Below are positions 35,623 to 48,400 of a stretch of DNA of 64,000 nt, one piece after another; position 1 is the first letter of the stretch, and each line of letters opens with the position of its first letter. The notes below the pieces were generated by a model, which saw only the letters and a program-made list of their open reading frames with translations, did no database searches and was not told the DNA's origin. The position numbers and the translations under genes are program-made. Origin of the DNA: Thuidium tamariscinum (Eukaryota > Streptophyta > Bryopsida > Hypnales > Thuidiaceae); contig OX344758.2 of the NCBI GenBank assembly GCA_947034885.2, positions 9,178,501 through 9,242,500 on the forward strand, written 5' to 3'.

Positions 35623-36182
35623 GATGTCAGAGGGTTGGAGGAAATACAGTGTCTCTCTCTGGGGACTTAGTTTTCTTCGATGACATTGTACCACACTAAT
35701 TTCAATTCGGAAACAATGACTTACTGGTACCTATAGGTATTGCAGTTGTTCCCGGTGAGCACCTGTCACCATGAACTTCACAATGCCTGCAACCAGAAGT
35801 TTTGTCTGTGGATCTTGTCAAATATGGATTGTTAGGTTCCAAAAATTGGCGTGCATATTTAGGGAGTTCGTTTCCCCACTTGGTGGAAGTGGGGCCCCAG
35901 ATCATCACTCAAGGCAACTCAAAATTGTCCTGCAAATGTCAGGAATTGCAAAAAGTTCCATTTTTTTTAGAAAAACATGACACATCAAACATTATAATCT
36001 CACTACACGATGCATTATTTTTGAATTGGATAAAACCTACCCCACCACACAGTTTTTGAGAATCGAAATGAACAGTGGATTTCTATATATGTGTGTACAT
36101 TTGTCGCTAGCTCGATTCAATTTTCCACTTGTCTCCAAACGCCTTCAGCCTGATGAGGTTGGGGTAGTCAGGCGTTAATTTT
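35623..36182. other. Spacer between MITE and repeat copy B
   Basis: It contains only short frames without recognisable features. Confidence 0.4.
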
Positions 36183-37561
36183 TTTTAACAATCCCAACAA
36201 AAGTTAATGAATCAATATACTCTCATTACAAAGACAAGCGCTTATTGTCTTAAGCTCACTTGTTTAATAAAATTTCAACTTTGCAAAACAAGGCAATAGG
36301 TTTTCTTCTTCTAAAGGTTTTACTTTTAAATATCAAGGATGTTTGGTGTTTGATGGTGTCCAATGGATGACCAAAAATCTTTCATGTAGGACAGAAGTGC
36401 AACTATTTATCCTCCAAATTTTGTATGGAAAGGGGGATCTTCTACAACATTTTGACTTCTAATGAGTGCTTTTGGATTTTTGTTATCCAAAGATTCCTCG
36501 GTTTCAAAATGAATGATTTCCATGATCACCAATCCATCCTTTAAGGGTTGAAGGTTCTCAACAATGTTGTGTTGAAAAGGAAACAAAAGAATACACATAC
36601 TTCAAACCAAACAACACATGTTAACCTTGTAAGAAAGGGCTGATCATTGTGGAAATCATCCTTTTTAATACAAATAGATCATTTGCTCTTGAAAAACCAA
36701 GAGCACTTATTGGGGGCAACCAAAGGTACTGTGCTCTTAAAAGTGACCTAAGGGCTGATTGCAATTTTGGGGAAGCTAAATTCCTTGAAACAATTTTCAA
36801 TAAACTTTCATAGGAAGGTAAATGGAATTGACAACCAACGCAAGTCGTTTCGTAATTTTGGCCCTTCATGGAATTAGTTATGAATTTTTGAAGTTGAAAT
36901 GCAGAGGTTTCTTCAAGCGACCCCCTCTCAAATGTACACTATTTGTACATTCAAGAAAGCAAAATGTATATCTCTATAAGAGGTTGCTTTTAGAGCCACG
37001 TTGCTTTTAGAGCCACCTACCTTAATGTGCAAGACCTACCTTTTTCACACAAAATTTTAAGAATGAACATATGCACTTCTGTCCTACATAAAAGGATTAT
37101 CTATCATCTATTGCACCATTCTGGTCCACAGCATCATTACAGGATTGAGAAAGCAAAACAATTCATTCAGCAAGTGCTAGTTTGCCACAGAATATTTGAC
37201 GCAGAAGACAACAATATCAAAGACCACTCCGTGATCAGTGATCATATCCATACTTTTTGAAAATTTTCACAATACCATCGTCTTGTCGTTTCACCACTTG
37301 ACAAGAAAATCCTAGTGATACATGTGAACTCAGAGTCACAACAAAGTGACTTCCATACAAAACTTTACACTCTTACAAAACGTTGCACCGATACTCCAAT
37401 TAGAAGCAACATCTCTTCTCGAGAGATGATGTTATTTGCTTTACACTCCATGCCTGTAGGCAAAATTACGAACAAAATTTTGCATTAGAGGTCTTAGTAA
37501 AATGATCCTCCGCTTGTGACAGTCGCTCAAATCAAATCCTTCGTTGTGGCAAATAAAATTG
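36183..37561 (+). repeat. 1.38 kb dispersed repeat, copy B
   Basis: A direct copy of 2733-4121, about 33 kb away, with scattered substitutions and small indels. Short frames inside (such as one at 36822-37010) are not shared in frame with copy A. Fragments of the same family lie at 19.2-19.6 kb and 24.1 kb. Confidence 0.75.
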
Positions 37562-38036
37562 AAATGCTTGCAAGTCTTTCTTATGCATATTAAACCTTAA
37601 CGTTGGGGTTTAAATCACTTACCAAAAACCTTGAGAGCTCTCCATACTGTCAAGATCCAAGCCTTGGGGTGCGATTTCTGGATGTTAGTGAGCACGATTG
37701 TGAACACCACAATATGATTGACAGTGGGAATGGTGTCTTCTCTTTCTCAACTTCCTCCTGTAGAGATTGCAGATGAGAAAAAAAATTTAGAATCAGCAAT
37801 TGACGAAAATATTGAAGCACCAACACTAATCAGCAAGTCAGTGGTTGGCCCGAAATGTGCTCGAAAATGCCGAGGCCAAAACAAGACAGTCCCCTTGCTT
37901 CATGGAGAGTGGCACTAATCCTCTCAACAATGTGACTAGCCACCCCCAAATGACACCTTTTCACTTGAACAACGTTACTATTGTTACATAGCGCTAATTG
38001 TGAAAGCTTATCCGATGAACAACTTCGTACCACTGT

Positions 38037-41000
38037 TCACCTAGACCTGCTCGAAATGAGTGGAACTCCTTTGGGCCCAAAGTTACTCATACTCTCTTCA
38101 GATGTACATGGCAAAAGTCTACATAGATTAACAAGATTCATTTAACAACAGCAAATATACCAATCCCGTCTCATTCTTCATAAGCCGAACACTAAAATTG
38201 TTTATTTCAGTTATCAATTCAACGACAATACATCACGTACCTTGTTGTAATCAGGAATAGTTGTTGAAGTACTTGCACTTTCTCCATCCCTCGCCTTGAC
38301 ATCGGAGCCTTCTTGCTCATTACCTGGAGATTTAGAACGGTCTAGTTTTTCTGGAGTAACATTGCCACTGGACTTGTTGGTGAGGCTTGAATCTGAGAGA
38401 ACGGCATTCGCTGAGGCGACTGAAGACATATCCATCTCAGGTAAGGGCACATGTCTTTCAAGGGTTGAAGTGTCCGGGTCTTTTGATTCAAATGAATCAA
38501 CACCTTCAGATGGCACCTTTGAATAAGCCAACTCACTCTCCTGTTGGTGACCAGGTGAAGAAGTTTCCGCATCATTTTGTTTGGCAGGTGCATCAAACTC
38601 TTCTACAGAAGCAATGCCAACATCTCGATCCATACTATTGCTCACATCTTGCTCACCACAATCCACATCAGATGACAACTTCTCAATTCCTGATGGCGGA
38701 GTCTCAGAAACTGTTTCAGCCAGGCCACCGTGCTGACTTCCTGGTTCATCAAGGGAAGAGATAGACTTGGTATGTAAAGAACTATCATCGTCTTCACAAG
38801 TCTTCGGCACAGAAACAACTGGTTCTTCTTCGCTATTCTGAAAGTTGCTGCTTACTTCTTCTTCTCCTCCCGCATCATATTTAGGCTGGCGCAATGACAC
38901 CGATGGTGTGATATTATCCTCTGGATCAAAAACCAATTTTTTTGCAACACTGAAGTCTTTCGAGTCGAACGGCGGTGAATTCGATTCGAAACAAGGAAGT
39001 TCACTGTGAATCTCAGGGTCATCGTCGACATCCTCTGGAATTGGTTCACCATGGTCTGAATTCATGATACTACTGCAGGATTGTTTTGATTCCAATACCT
39101 CAATACCAGGAGCAAGGTCATTGATATGACCTACTTCTTTCGACTCTGCATCTTCCGCTGGAATTTTTGCTGCAGGATCCTTTTGCTTGTCCGCTACATC
39201 AATGGACGTTGCACTACTATTTTCCATATTCAAGTCTCCAGGAATTGCACCCAGATCTGAGGTCGATTCACTTATGGAGACTCTATTTGAGTCCATACAA
39301 TTCTCTTTGATGTCGGTGTCCGAGCCACGGGTGTAGTTCACGTAATCGCGAGCCATAGGAGAATTCATCACATCAAGTTCCTTGCCTGCATGATTCTTTC
39401 CATTCACTGGAATCCCTTCGTGATCACTTCCATTGGATATCACTTCAGGATCGGCAGCCCCAGCATGAAGGAATGACAAATCCAAAGCTTCAGAATCACC
39501 GACCAAAAAGTTGGAACCTTCTGGAAACTCTGGGAAGATGACCTCAGAGACATCCCTTTTCTCTGAGTTATTTCCATCAGCTACAAGACTGTCCGTACCT
39601 CTTGGATGATCACTGGTATCCCAAGTTCCTGCAGTGAAGGATGAGAGTCTACTTTGAGACATTTTACTTTCTTCTTGTGCTCGCAATGGACTCCTTTGGC
39701 TGATAGAGCTAAGCTTTGATATGGGTTCACTTGATACGCTTCGAAACTCATCAGCATCCGAGAAGTCTGACAGAGTATCTGGCCCTGCATCAGTAGCGAT
39801 CTCGGAAATTCTCCTAGACGCATCACTGCCTGCTTCACTCGGTTCCGCATCAGCGGTGCTGTTTGCATTGCCTTCTGATGTCCTCGGACTTGTCATATCC
39901 TCAGTTTTGCCGTCTGAGTTTACCTGCGCCATCAATCCGTCCATCTTAAGAATACTGAAATTTAAATAATTATAGATCAAACCTTAGTCTAGAAATAATG
40001 CAGGTCAAATGTCAAGTCAATAAGAGCTGTCATCAGAGATGCCCAATGTCCTGAATTGCTGATAGAAAAGCAATAAAAATGATTTGAAAACGCCTAAAGG
40101 TCTCTTAAAGGCAGATCCGAAATCAAAACATAGACTCACAAAATAGAATTGAAGTGATTTATGACTGGAAATAAAAATTAGGACAAGGGATCAACTGACT
40201 TTTGAGGAAATAATCTACAATGGTTCAATTTGTGTTAGATTCTCCTACCACAGAGAGACGACTTGCTTTGGTTGCGGAGTCAAGTTGGCCTTTACGACTC
40301 AAGGGAGATAGTCCATTGATTTGGCACAGCCTCTTCACAAAATTCTCTTGCATTGCGTCTTGCTCAACTCCAGGTGTCTTCGTTGGCAGATTTGTTCTTC
40401 GTGATAACGTAGTGTTCGACTTCCCTAGCAGAGGTTTTCGAGACGACCCAAAATTCCTCCTTGGCGTCGATGCGGCATCCTGAGAAGACAGGACTCATTA
40501 CCGTGTTAAGAAACAACAAGGTGGAGAAAAAAATAATTTGCAAAGGTCTTGATCGAACTTCTAAAGAACCAAGAGTTAATGCATTGAAAATCACCAATTA
40601 GATCAGTCATATTGTAAAACGTATTATTCAGATAGGGCGAAATTATATATCACTAGAATAAGAGAAAAACAATGCATGTGTTCATGAAAAACTTAAATTT
40701 GGACAAGAAAATGTCCCCATATGACCTCAAAACTGCTTCAAAAAACATGAGGCCAGGATCGGACCTGTTAATCCTGTAGGGGTTGACTTATGCCCAACGA
40801 CAATCAAAATTCAACTGAAGACTTCTACTGTAAAAGAGAAGGTACCGAAAGATATGAACAATCATCAATCTTACAAACCTTTCCGTTTGATCACAGACGT
40901 AGGGAATGAGCATCCATAAAAAAATGAATTGCAACAAGACCCCACGCACTACAGACAGGAGAGCGTCTTGCTTTGCGTATACCGATCGTATGGCACTTAG

Positions 41001-42033
41001 CACTGAATCGTACTGAGTATTTTAACTTAAACAATTTGCAACACCAATAGATTTTTTCTATCAGAAGACACAAACAAGCTAACGAAACAGAACGAAGCTC
41101 TACCTCACGTGGAAGAGTTGAACTTCGCAAATTCCGACCTGTCTCAGGGACAGGCTTTCCTGGGGTCTTGTAAGGATTACTATCTTCCTTCCCTGGAGAC
41201 AGCACCTTTGGACCTCGTGCCCTCGCTGACCTGTTTCAAAATGGAAAGTTAGAAACTTAGCGGCTAAATTACCATGGAGTCCATTTTCAGTGAATGATTT
41301 TACTCTTGATTTTATTGTGCGCACTAAAACAGGAAGAGATTCAACACAAAATTAAACATTAAGTTGAAGTTTACAAAAGAGCAATCATGTTCGAATTATG
41401 GTGGTGAGCATCAGATACTCAGATACAATACGAAAAATGAAGAAAATACGGTATCCAAACACGATACTCGCCAATTTCCAGTACGTTCCATCTAAACCCT
41501 AAACCCTTTAACTGATCTTTCAGAGACTGGCGTTCTTGACTTAATCCAGAACCTCGTAGCCTTAAAGCAAGTCACAGACGACAATGTGGATTGTTCAACC
41601 AACCTTGGCGTATGCGGAGCCAACGGATACAACTTGTTTCGCAGCAAACGTACAAGATCCTCATGCTTCAAAAGTCACCCAACAAATCCGAAACGATGTC
41701 AGTAATCAAGACACTCCACACCTCTCCGCACAGAAATTCAAGAATCTCCACAAACCAATAATTACTGCAACCAAAACCTCACGAACACCAGAAATAGACT
41801 GCAAGCCCTCAACCTCTCCTTGCAAGAAAATCAAAGCACCAATCAAAACCCCATTCCAAGAACACCAAGAAAAGAAATGCAATGGCGAAACTTCCTCCAC
41901 AATACTCAGCAATTCCAAAGCCAAAAAAACAGTCCTACCACGCACGTACCTTTACTCCTGCAGTTCGAATATTGTTGCGACTACAAAGCTCCTTGAGCTC
42001 CTTCCGATTGAGCTCGTGCAGATTGTCTCCCAT
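38037..42033 (-). CDS. SAP-domain protein with long acidic Ser-rich tail, six exons
   Basis: Proposed exons, in transcript order: 42033-41950, 41665-41604, 41230-41104, 40479-40249, 39944-38241 and 38093-38037. All junctions are GT-AG, phases agree, and they total 2265 nt (754 aa). Residues 5-45 form a SAP-type helix-turn-helix (LNRKELKELCSRNNIRTAG, then VK-HEDLVRLLRN), which in known proteins binds DNA or chromatin. Exons 3-4 are basic and Pro/Arg-rich (PYKTPGKPVPETGRNLRSS; TPRRNFGSSRKPLLGK), which suggests nuclear location. Exon 5 (568 aa) is one long disordered, Ser/Asp/Glu-rich stretch (for example TLSDFSDADEFRSVS). No catalytic domain is seen. The general layout resembles poorly characterised plant acidic SAP/LisH-like proteins, but I cannot name an orthologue. 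The least certain parts are the acceptor of exon 2, the exon 5 acceptor (TTAAG before ATGGAC) and the last exon. Confidence 0.8.
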
Positions 42034-44866
42034 TCTTGCTACTCTGAATCTACCATTTGCTACTCTGTTTTTCGATTCTTCTTGCCTTCGGTGCTCGGCA
42101 CTTGTGAGTCAGTCAGTCTTGAGGAAAAGGTGAAGAATCGAGAGCTGACAACTGAACTGCAACTGCAACTGAAAATGGAAATGGGTTAGTGCAAGATCTG
42201 GCATTGATCGATGCCATTTCCGTTCAATGCGGCGAGCTTCGGCTGTGGTACTTGGGATTCTTCAGGGAGGCAAAACGCATTCTCTCTGGGGTGGTATTAT
42301 ACTATATGCTCTAGACTGTATCCGTATTCGTATCTCTACTGGGTTTTAGGGTCGATCTCTCTATACTGACAGGCGTCTGGGGAGACTGATTGGCGTTTTG
42401 TTTTTGTTTTTTGCTAGGTTTCCAAACTGGGTGAAATCTTTTTCTTGGGTGTTTGGGTTAGGCTCTTCTGTTGTTTTATTCTTTTGTTTGTTTCTCTACC
42501 AACACTCTTTTTGGATAAAAGATGGAGTTTTTCTGCCTCCACATATGTTTATGATCTTGGCAAGTTGAAGTTGTCCAATCAAATGCATTCACAACTCAAA
42601 AAAGATCTCAAGAAAAGAATAAAATGAGTTTATACCCAAGTGAATGAAAAAGGTATTACAAGTGTCTCTATTATCTATTCCAGACCCTTTGTTTTGAAAT
42701 TACTGTCTATTTTGAATGTCACGTTTTTTTAAAGCTGTTCTGAGTAGGTCATCTAGAGATTTCCTTGTGGCTAATTTTACTTAGGTTGCAATGAACACAT
42801 GTAATGTTTTTCATTGATTCTAGTAATATAAAATTTGTGATCCTTCCTTAGTTATATTTTCACAATATGATCAATGAGATTGACTCTAAACATACAAGTA
42901 AAATTGTAGACAATCATTTCAAGATGGAAAGAGTTGATGTCACCTCTTGGGAATTTAAAAATGTACAATTTTTGAGTGAGCCATTAGAGAAAAAATTAAT
43001 GTGTTCTTGTTATTAACAAGGGTATTTGGATTGCTATAAAACCCTCTCAAATTTTTTTAAAAGAAGAGCAACTTAAGCTCATACCTATACGGATGAAGAG
43101 TTTGTTGGAAATGACTCTACTGAACCGTATGTAACGTTACAGATATAAAACCGATGTGCAATCACAGTGTGAGCCATTAGAGAAGGATCATTAATATAAT
43201 AAAGGTATGTATCCTTCTAATAAGTGACTACCGTATCTTAATAGGAGCTAGCGTTTGCAAGCCTAAGGTGTCGTGCACAGTAAGTTAAAGAGCCATCTGG
43301 CTGTTTGGAATTTGAATTGCAGAAACGATGTGTAACGGTAGCTGCAATGAAGGAGGGACGCCCTAACTTCTCGTAATCAAACCAGAGCTAAGCTATGGTA
43401 GAGGAAGCAGTGAAAGTCAGCCACATCATGACCCAAATGACGGCTTCATAACTGAGATTCCTGCCTCAGGCGATTTTTGTCATCTGACAATAAAGAGAGG
43501 CTTCTTTTTTGCCAGAGAAACTGACAATTTAACTGACACTTCCCCCCTTCATTGTCTGTATGCCAAGGAGGCAAGGACCCCGTTGCATAACTTCTACTGA
43601 AGTTCTAACGAACTTTTTATGAAGTTCATGAAACTACGTGACGGAGAAATTAAAACAGGTGGATTGGAAGGCTGAAATTTAAAAGCACAACTCTTAAAAC
43701 ACACACTTGATTGGTAGAAATTGACACGGGAAAGTGGACACGCAGAGTATTTTCTATGCAGAGCATTTACCAGAGACGTACATTTCAAGTCGTAGGATCT
43801 GAGCCTTGGCTTTAAACAGACTGACATTAGATGGAAGGATCGAAAGTCTGACTGGAAGAGCAGGAGAAGACGAAATCAATGAAAACCGCTAGTTCGTTTG
43901 GGTTAAATCATGTTATTATTCGCACCTGAATTGCGTCGTTGATGGCAGGATGGAGTCAAACTCGATTAAACATTGGAAGCGTAATGATGGAGCCTCTCTC
44001 TTCAATTCAATTCAAAGCCTGCTGAATATCGACGTTGCCTTCTTCAGCGGCTGCAATCTCTCACAACACGCGATGCTTCGATGAAGCAGCATGCATGTAT
44101 TTCCTCTAGCTAATCACAATACCAAAGAGAAAATCTCATCAGATTGACTTGCAAATTACATACATATGCAGCAAGCTGAGCACGAAACGTAGAAGAAATC
44201 AACTACGGAAATATGGAAATTGGACAAAGATCCTTTGGTGTCGATGAAAAATGACAAAAATGTGTATGACAAATGTCCTGTGTCCGAATTCCATTCCTAG
44301 TGTATGTGTCCTAGTGTATCCTATCCTATCACTACTGGACATTGACTGTGGAATTCTTCTACTTCTCCATAGATGGACAGTTTGGAATCCTCCTGTGAAA
44401 GCTCGATCCCTCCTCCACTAATTCGATTACAAGCCAATAATTACTCAATTCGTTAAATTAATGAATGCAAATCAACGCACCACGAGGTCTGAATTCTCTC
44501 GGAAGTAATGGACACCGCCAATCGATCGATCGATTCCCTCAATTTCGTATCAAAAACAGAAAAAACTCTCGCAAGGTTGATTGAAAATACGCCGCCCACA
44601 CAAGACGATTAAGGCTCAATCATTTCTGAAAAGCTCCTTCGTTGCGACCCGGTCAAACTGAGGACCATTTCCACACGGAGAGGTTGCCGGCATCCCTTTC
44701 AAAACCTTGTCCTGGCGATTTAATTACACTAGACTTTATCGTGAACAACGAAATCCATCACCCATGCCCAATTTGTGTGCACGTACGTACGGTTTCGAAA
44801 TCAACCATATCCTCGTGACGGCAATTCAACCGATTCAAGGAAAAAAAAAACCTATGATCGATAGAC
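42034..44866. other. Upstream region of the SAP gene and spacer
   Basis: 42034-42300 should hold the 5' UTR and promoter of the minus-strand SAP gene. Beyond it base composition is mixed. Short frames at 43594-43827 and 44707-44949 have no recognisable domain. Confidence 0.4.
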
Positions 44867-45490
44867 TTGGTCAAGATCATAACAAACCTCGACATGGATG
44901 TATCCCACCAATCGATGCTTCCCAACATACAAATTCAATGAATTTCTAACTGCTACCCACCTACGAAATTCTCGTGATTGAAGATTTTCTGAGTCACTTC
45001 CAAATTGACTCTTGAAGCAAGTTCAGTCTCCACCGCTTCTTACGATGCTGAAGCTTGACAGAGCCTAGCCTGCAACTTTTGAAAATTCTTGAGATCAATT
45101 GATTTGCTCTACCTTCACCAGTCCACAATAGCAATTGGTGGCCGCAGCCGGCAACACCTGGATGGCTGGATGTCCAACAGAGCCCCTGAGACTTAGTCAA
45201 GATCGAAACAGACCTCGCGAATATATGTAATTCACCGATCGATGCATCCCAACACATACGTGCATACATTCAGATTCATTGAATTCCTGCAACTCACCAA
45301 CAAAATTCTCGCAATTGATCGATGACCTTTCTGACTTACTTCTGCGCAACGACAAGCTCTCGAAGCAAATTCTATCTCCACCGCTTCTACTGATGCCGTA
45401 GACAGAGATGGCTTAGCTGCAACTTTCGAGTATCTGATCACATGCCGGATTTACTTGCTCTAACGTGGTCCAGAATTGCAATTGATGGCA
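44867..45490. repeat. Diverged tandem duplication, ~300-bp unit
   Basis: Unit 1 (about 44867-45150) and unit 2 (about 45190-45490) share, in order, 'gacttggtcaagatc', 'cgatgcttcccaacata', 'cattgaattcctg / caatgaatttcta', 'tctccaccgcttct' and 'caattgatggc / caattggtggc', with an offset of 323-350 bp. Similarity is partial. Translations of the minus strand share EAVE, ASR and QK positions, which may hint at a duplicated ancient exon, but frames are interrupted in unit 1. Confidence 0.5.
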
Positions 45491-48400
45491 CAATTGGATG
45501 TTGAGCAGACTTTGAGGGACTTTGAGAGTAGACAGGTGGAGCTAGCAATTAATGAAGTGACGAGAATTGAAGCTAGAGAGCTGATGTAAGTTGTTGTACG
45601 CGCGAGGTTCACAGCGTCTGGCCCCAGTGAGGATGAAGGAAGCAATTGAACACGGACAGCGTGTCTTGTGCGGGCCGGGCCGGCCGATTGTGGGGTTTGG
45701 TCGGTGACTGAAAATCTGGGACCGGAAAGCATCAAAACCGGAAAATGTCTTCCAAGATCAACATGACTATTGCTTTAGGTTTTCTGTGAACTATTAAAAG
45801 CTAAGCAAATGGTGAGTGCCTGGGTATGCCGGATGACTGTAATTCAGAAGTAGGATATGCTTGTGTAAGCTTAACTATATTTAATATTGCCATGGAAATG
45901 AGTGCTTCAAAGCTTCGATCGAGAGCATAGGATTCGTGACATCCTTGAATTGAAAAGAATTGAAAGGATTGAATAGGATACAATTGAATTTGCAGGAACT
46001 TACAATATTTAGTTTTCACCTCGATCGGAGGACCCCAAATTTTGCAACTAGGACCCACGGAGTAGAATTGTTGAAAATTGCTGAGCTATGGATCCTAATC
46101 CGCAGCGCTCACTGTCTCGAGAACATCGAAACCAGCTTGCTTACTAACTGCACTCATCTAAGAGCATCCCTGCATTTTGGATGACTGGCTTGTTTGATCG
46201 GCCTGCAAACGTGAATCGGCTGGTCAGCCACCTTCTTCAGCTGTCTATTCGCGACCTGTAGAACAGCTTACGACAAAGAGAAAGTGACTTTCTGCAATTT
46301 TGGGTGGCCAAGGCTCTTCACCTCTTCGGATGAAATCGCACAAGCTGAGAAGATGAACTACTTCACAGCCTCCAATTCCGGTACTCTTTTTTAAAAATTT
46401 TAATCTCCCGATTCATTCAAACCATTAGAGAAATTTGGAACCCTCAAAAAGGCCCTTAAGAATTGACATGCAAAGCTATTTATTGAAGGCTAGAGTTGAT
46501 AGCCTAAGTACATAATATGTGTCGCTACCTTGTGTGAATCTCATCAAGTACTTTTGAATTTGTCAATGTAAAAAATTTACTTGTAGTACCAAGGACTTGA
46601 ATGACAAAAAGTACCTATTGTTCTATTGTCCAATAAGAGGCATTTCATGGTGCAAACATCATGAACATGAAGTACCAATGATCTTATAAAAAAAAAAGTC
46701 TCACTCATAGTACTAAAAATGCATGAGCCACTAGTACTTAATTGCAGCAAATTTGTCCTTCTCCAAATAAAATAATCCCTCAATGTACTTAAAAACTGAA
46801 TGACAAGAAGTACCTAATGTCCCATTATCCAATAAAAAAAACATGTACCTTTATAAACATCATGATGTCAAAATGGATGGAAATAGGGGAAAAAATTGTC
46901 CTTTCTTTGACAAGTACGCATTTAAATCCAATTGAGGACCCCAATTGAGGCCAATTTAGAGGTCTCTTTGAAGGTTCAAAATTTCTCTAATGCTCAGCCT
47001 CTTAACCCCTAATTGCCCAAAGCACCACAAATCTGGAGTTTGCAAAACTTTGAAGTTAAATAAAACCTAACCAAGTTTCTATTTTTAATAGTTTGTATTT
47101 CTGAAAAGTTCTTCTAGAAGTGTAGTTTTAGTATCAAAAATCCGATTTGGAAAATGAATGATAGTGATTTTCCTACACAAGATTTTGTGCAAGGCTATCC
47201 CTTGCAATCTTGACTTTCTGTAGTGTTGAGAGCTCTTGAAAATGAGCCTCAAATACACTAGATCTTGGAGAAAAAATCACATTCAAAATTCATTTACAAA
47301 AATTGTAGAGTAGATTTTGAGGAGCCATAAATTGATTGGAGTTATGCATGTTAGGCCCTTTCACCTCGTATTTTTTTGGTCACCAACTTTTTTGATTTAA
47401 CTTGCCAAAAGAAGATAGAAACACTTTACATCACTTTTGCAATTTTAACACCCTCATTATAATCTTTCACTCCATAAGTGCTATTGTTGTGTTTTCTTTT
47501 CCTATGCAATATATAGTATGTTTAGATTGAATTTGCACACTTACAATTCAAAAAAATTGATACAACTTATGAAAATGTTGGCATTTTGTTCAACTTAGAG
47601 CAAATTCCAAGAAGCTCAAAACAAACCTTGGACATTTAGGGGTTAAGAGGTTTTAGGTAGAGCGCACATTTTTACCCAACTTGCAAACTCAATGGCTTGG
47701 CATTTTGCCAACCAAATCACTGTTGTGTCTTGCCAAATGGATGGTGATGTCTTACAAATATTCCATTGTAACCTTCTAAAAAAAGCTCCCAACTCCTTGT
47801 CATAAGTACTATCTTCTAATATAAATTTCCTTAACATAAGATCGAGAGTTGCTATGAAATCATTTTATGATATTCTAATGAGCTTTAAGTTTATGGACTT
47901 TGACATAGCTAGAACACCATAGGATATGGATAGCTAAAAGAACAAAAGGCTACTCCACTAGTAATTGAATGCTCACTATCCAATATATTCTACTTCATGT
48001 GAATAAATATCTAGTTCATATATGAGCATGTAGTGCCCAATTTCTTTTAAGGATTTTTGTGTTTGAATAGCAAATTAAACTTCTTACATATTGCTTCTTC
48101 AAAGTTTGTCCTCCCATGGTACTAAGTTTACAATTATTTTGCTAGTAGTTGTGGAAATTTGTTCATCCAAGTGTATCAAAAAAAGTTTTGTTATAAGAGG
48201 CTCTCTCCCTAGTATACAACCTAAGAAAAAAACATTTTTTGTCATATTAGGAATTGGAAATCATGAATTTTTCAAAGGAAAGAGAATAATTCTTAGATAA
48301 GATTTGTAATTATTAAGAATTTTCAAAGAGGAAGCTCCCTAGGCCTTTAAAGTTGTCACATAGCTCGATCATAAAACCAAAATCTAAAGAATTGGTAATC

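Noticed and set aside
38296-38764. Plus-strand frames over the long acidic exon
   Set aside because: They are shadows of the 568-residue minus-strand exon.
41273-41323. Possible extra exon of the SAP gene
   Set aside because: It has GT-AG ends, but its only open phase cannot be joined to the upstream exons. Skipping it gives a consistent frame from 41604 to 41230.
41584-42189. 202-codon open frame on the plus strand
   Set aside because: It lies antisense to exons 1-2 and the T-rich first intron of the SAP gene. Its Lys/Thr/Ser-rich composition is explained by that intron, and the minus-strand exons have consistent phases and a recognisable domain.
45460-45735. 91-codon minus-strand frame
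   Set aside because: The plus strand of the same DNA also reads as a plausible helix, and neither has splice or homology support.
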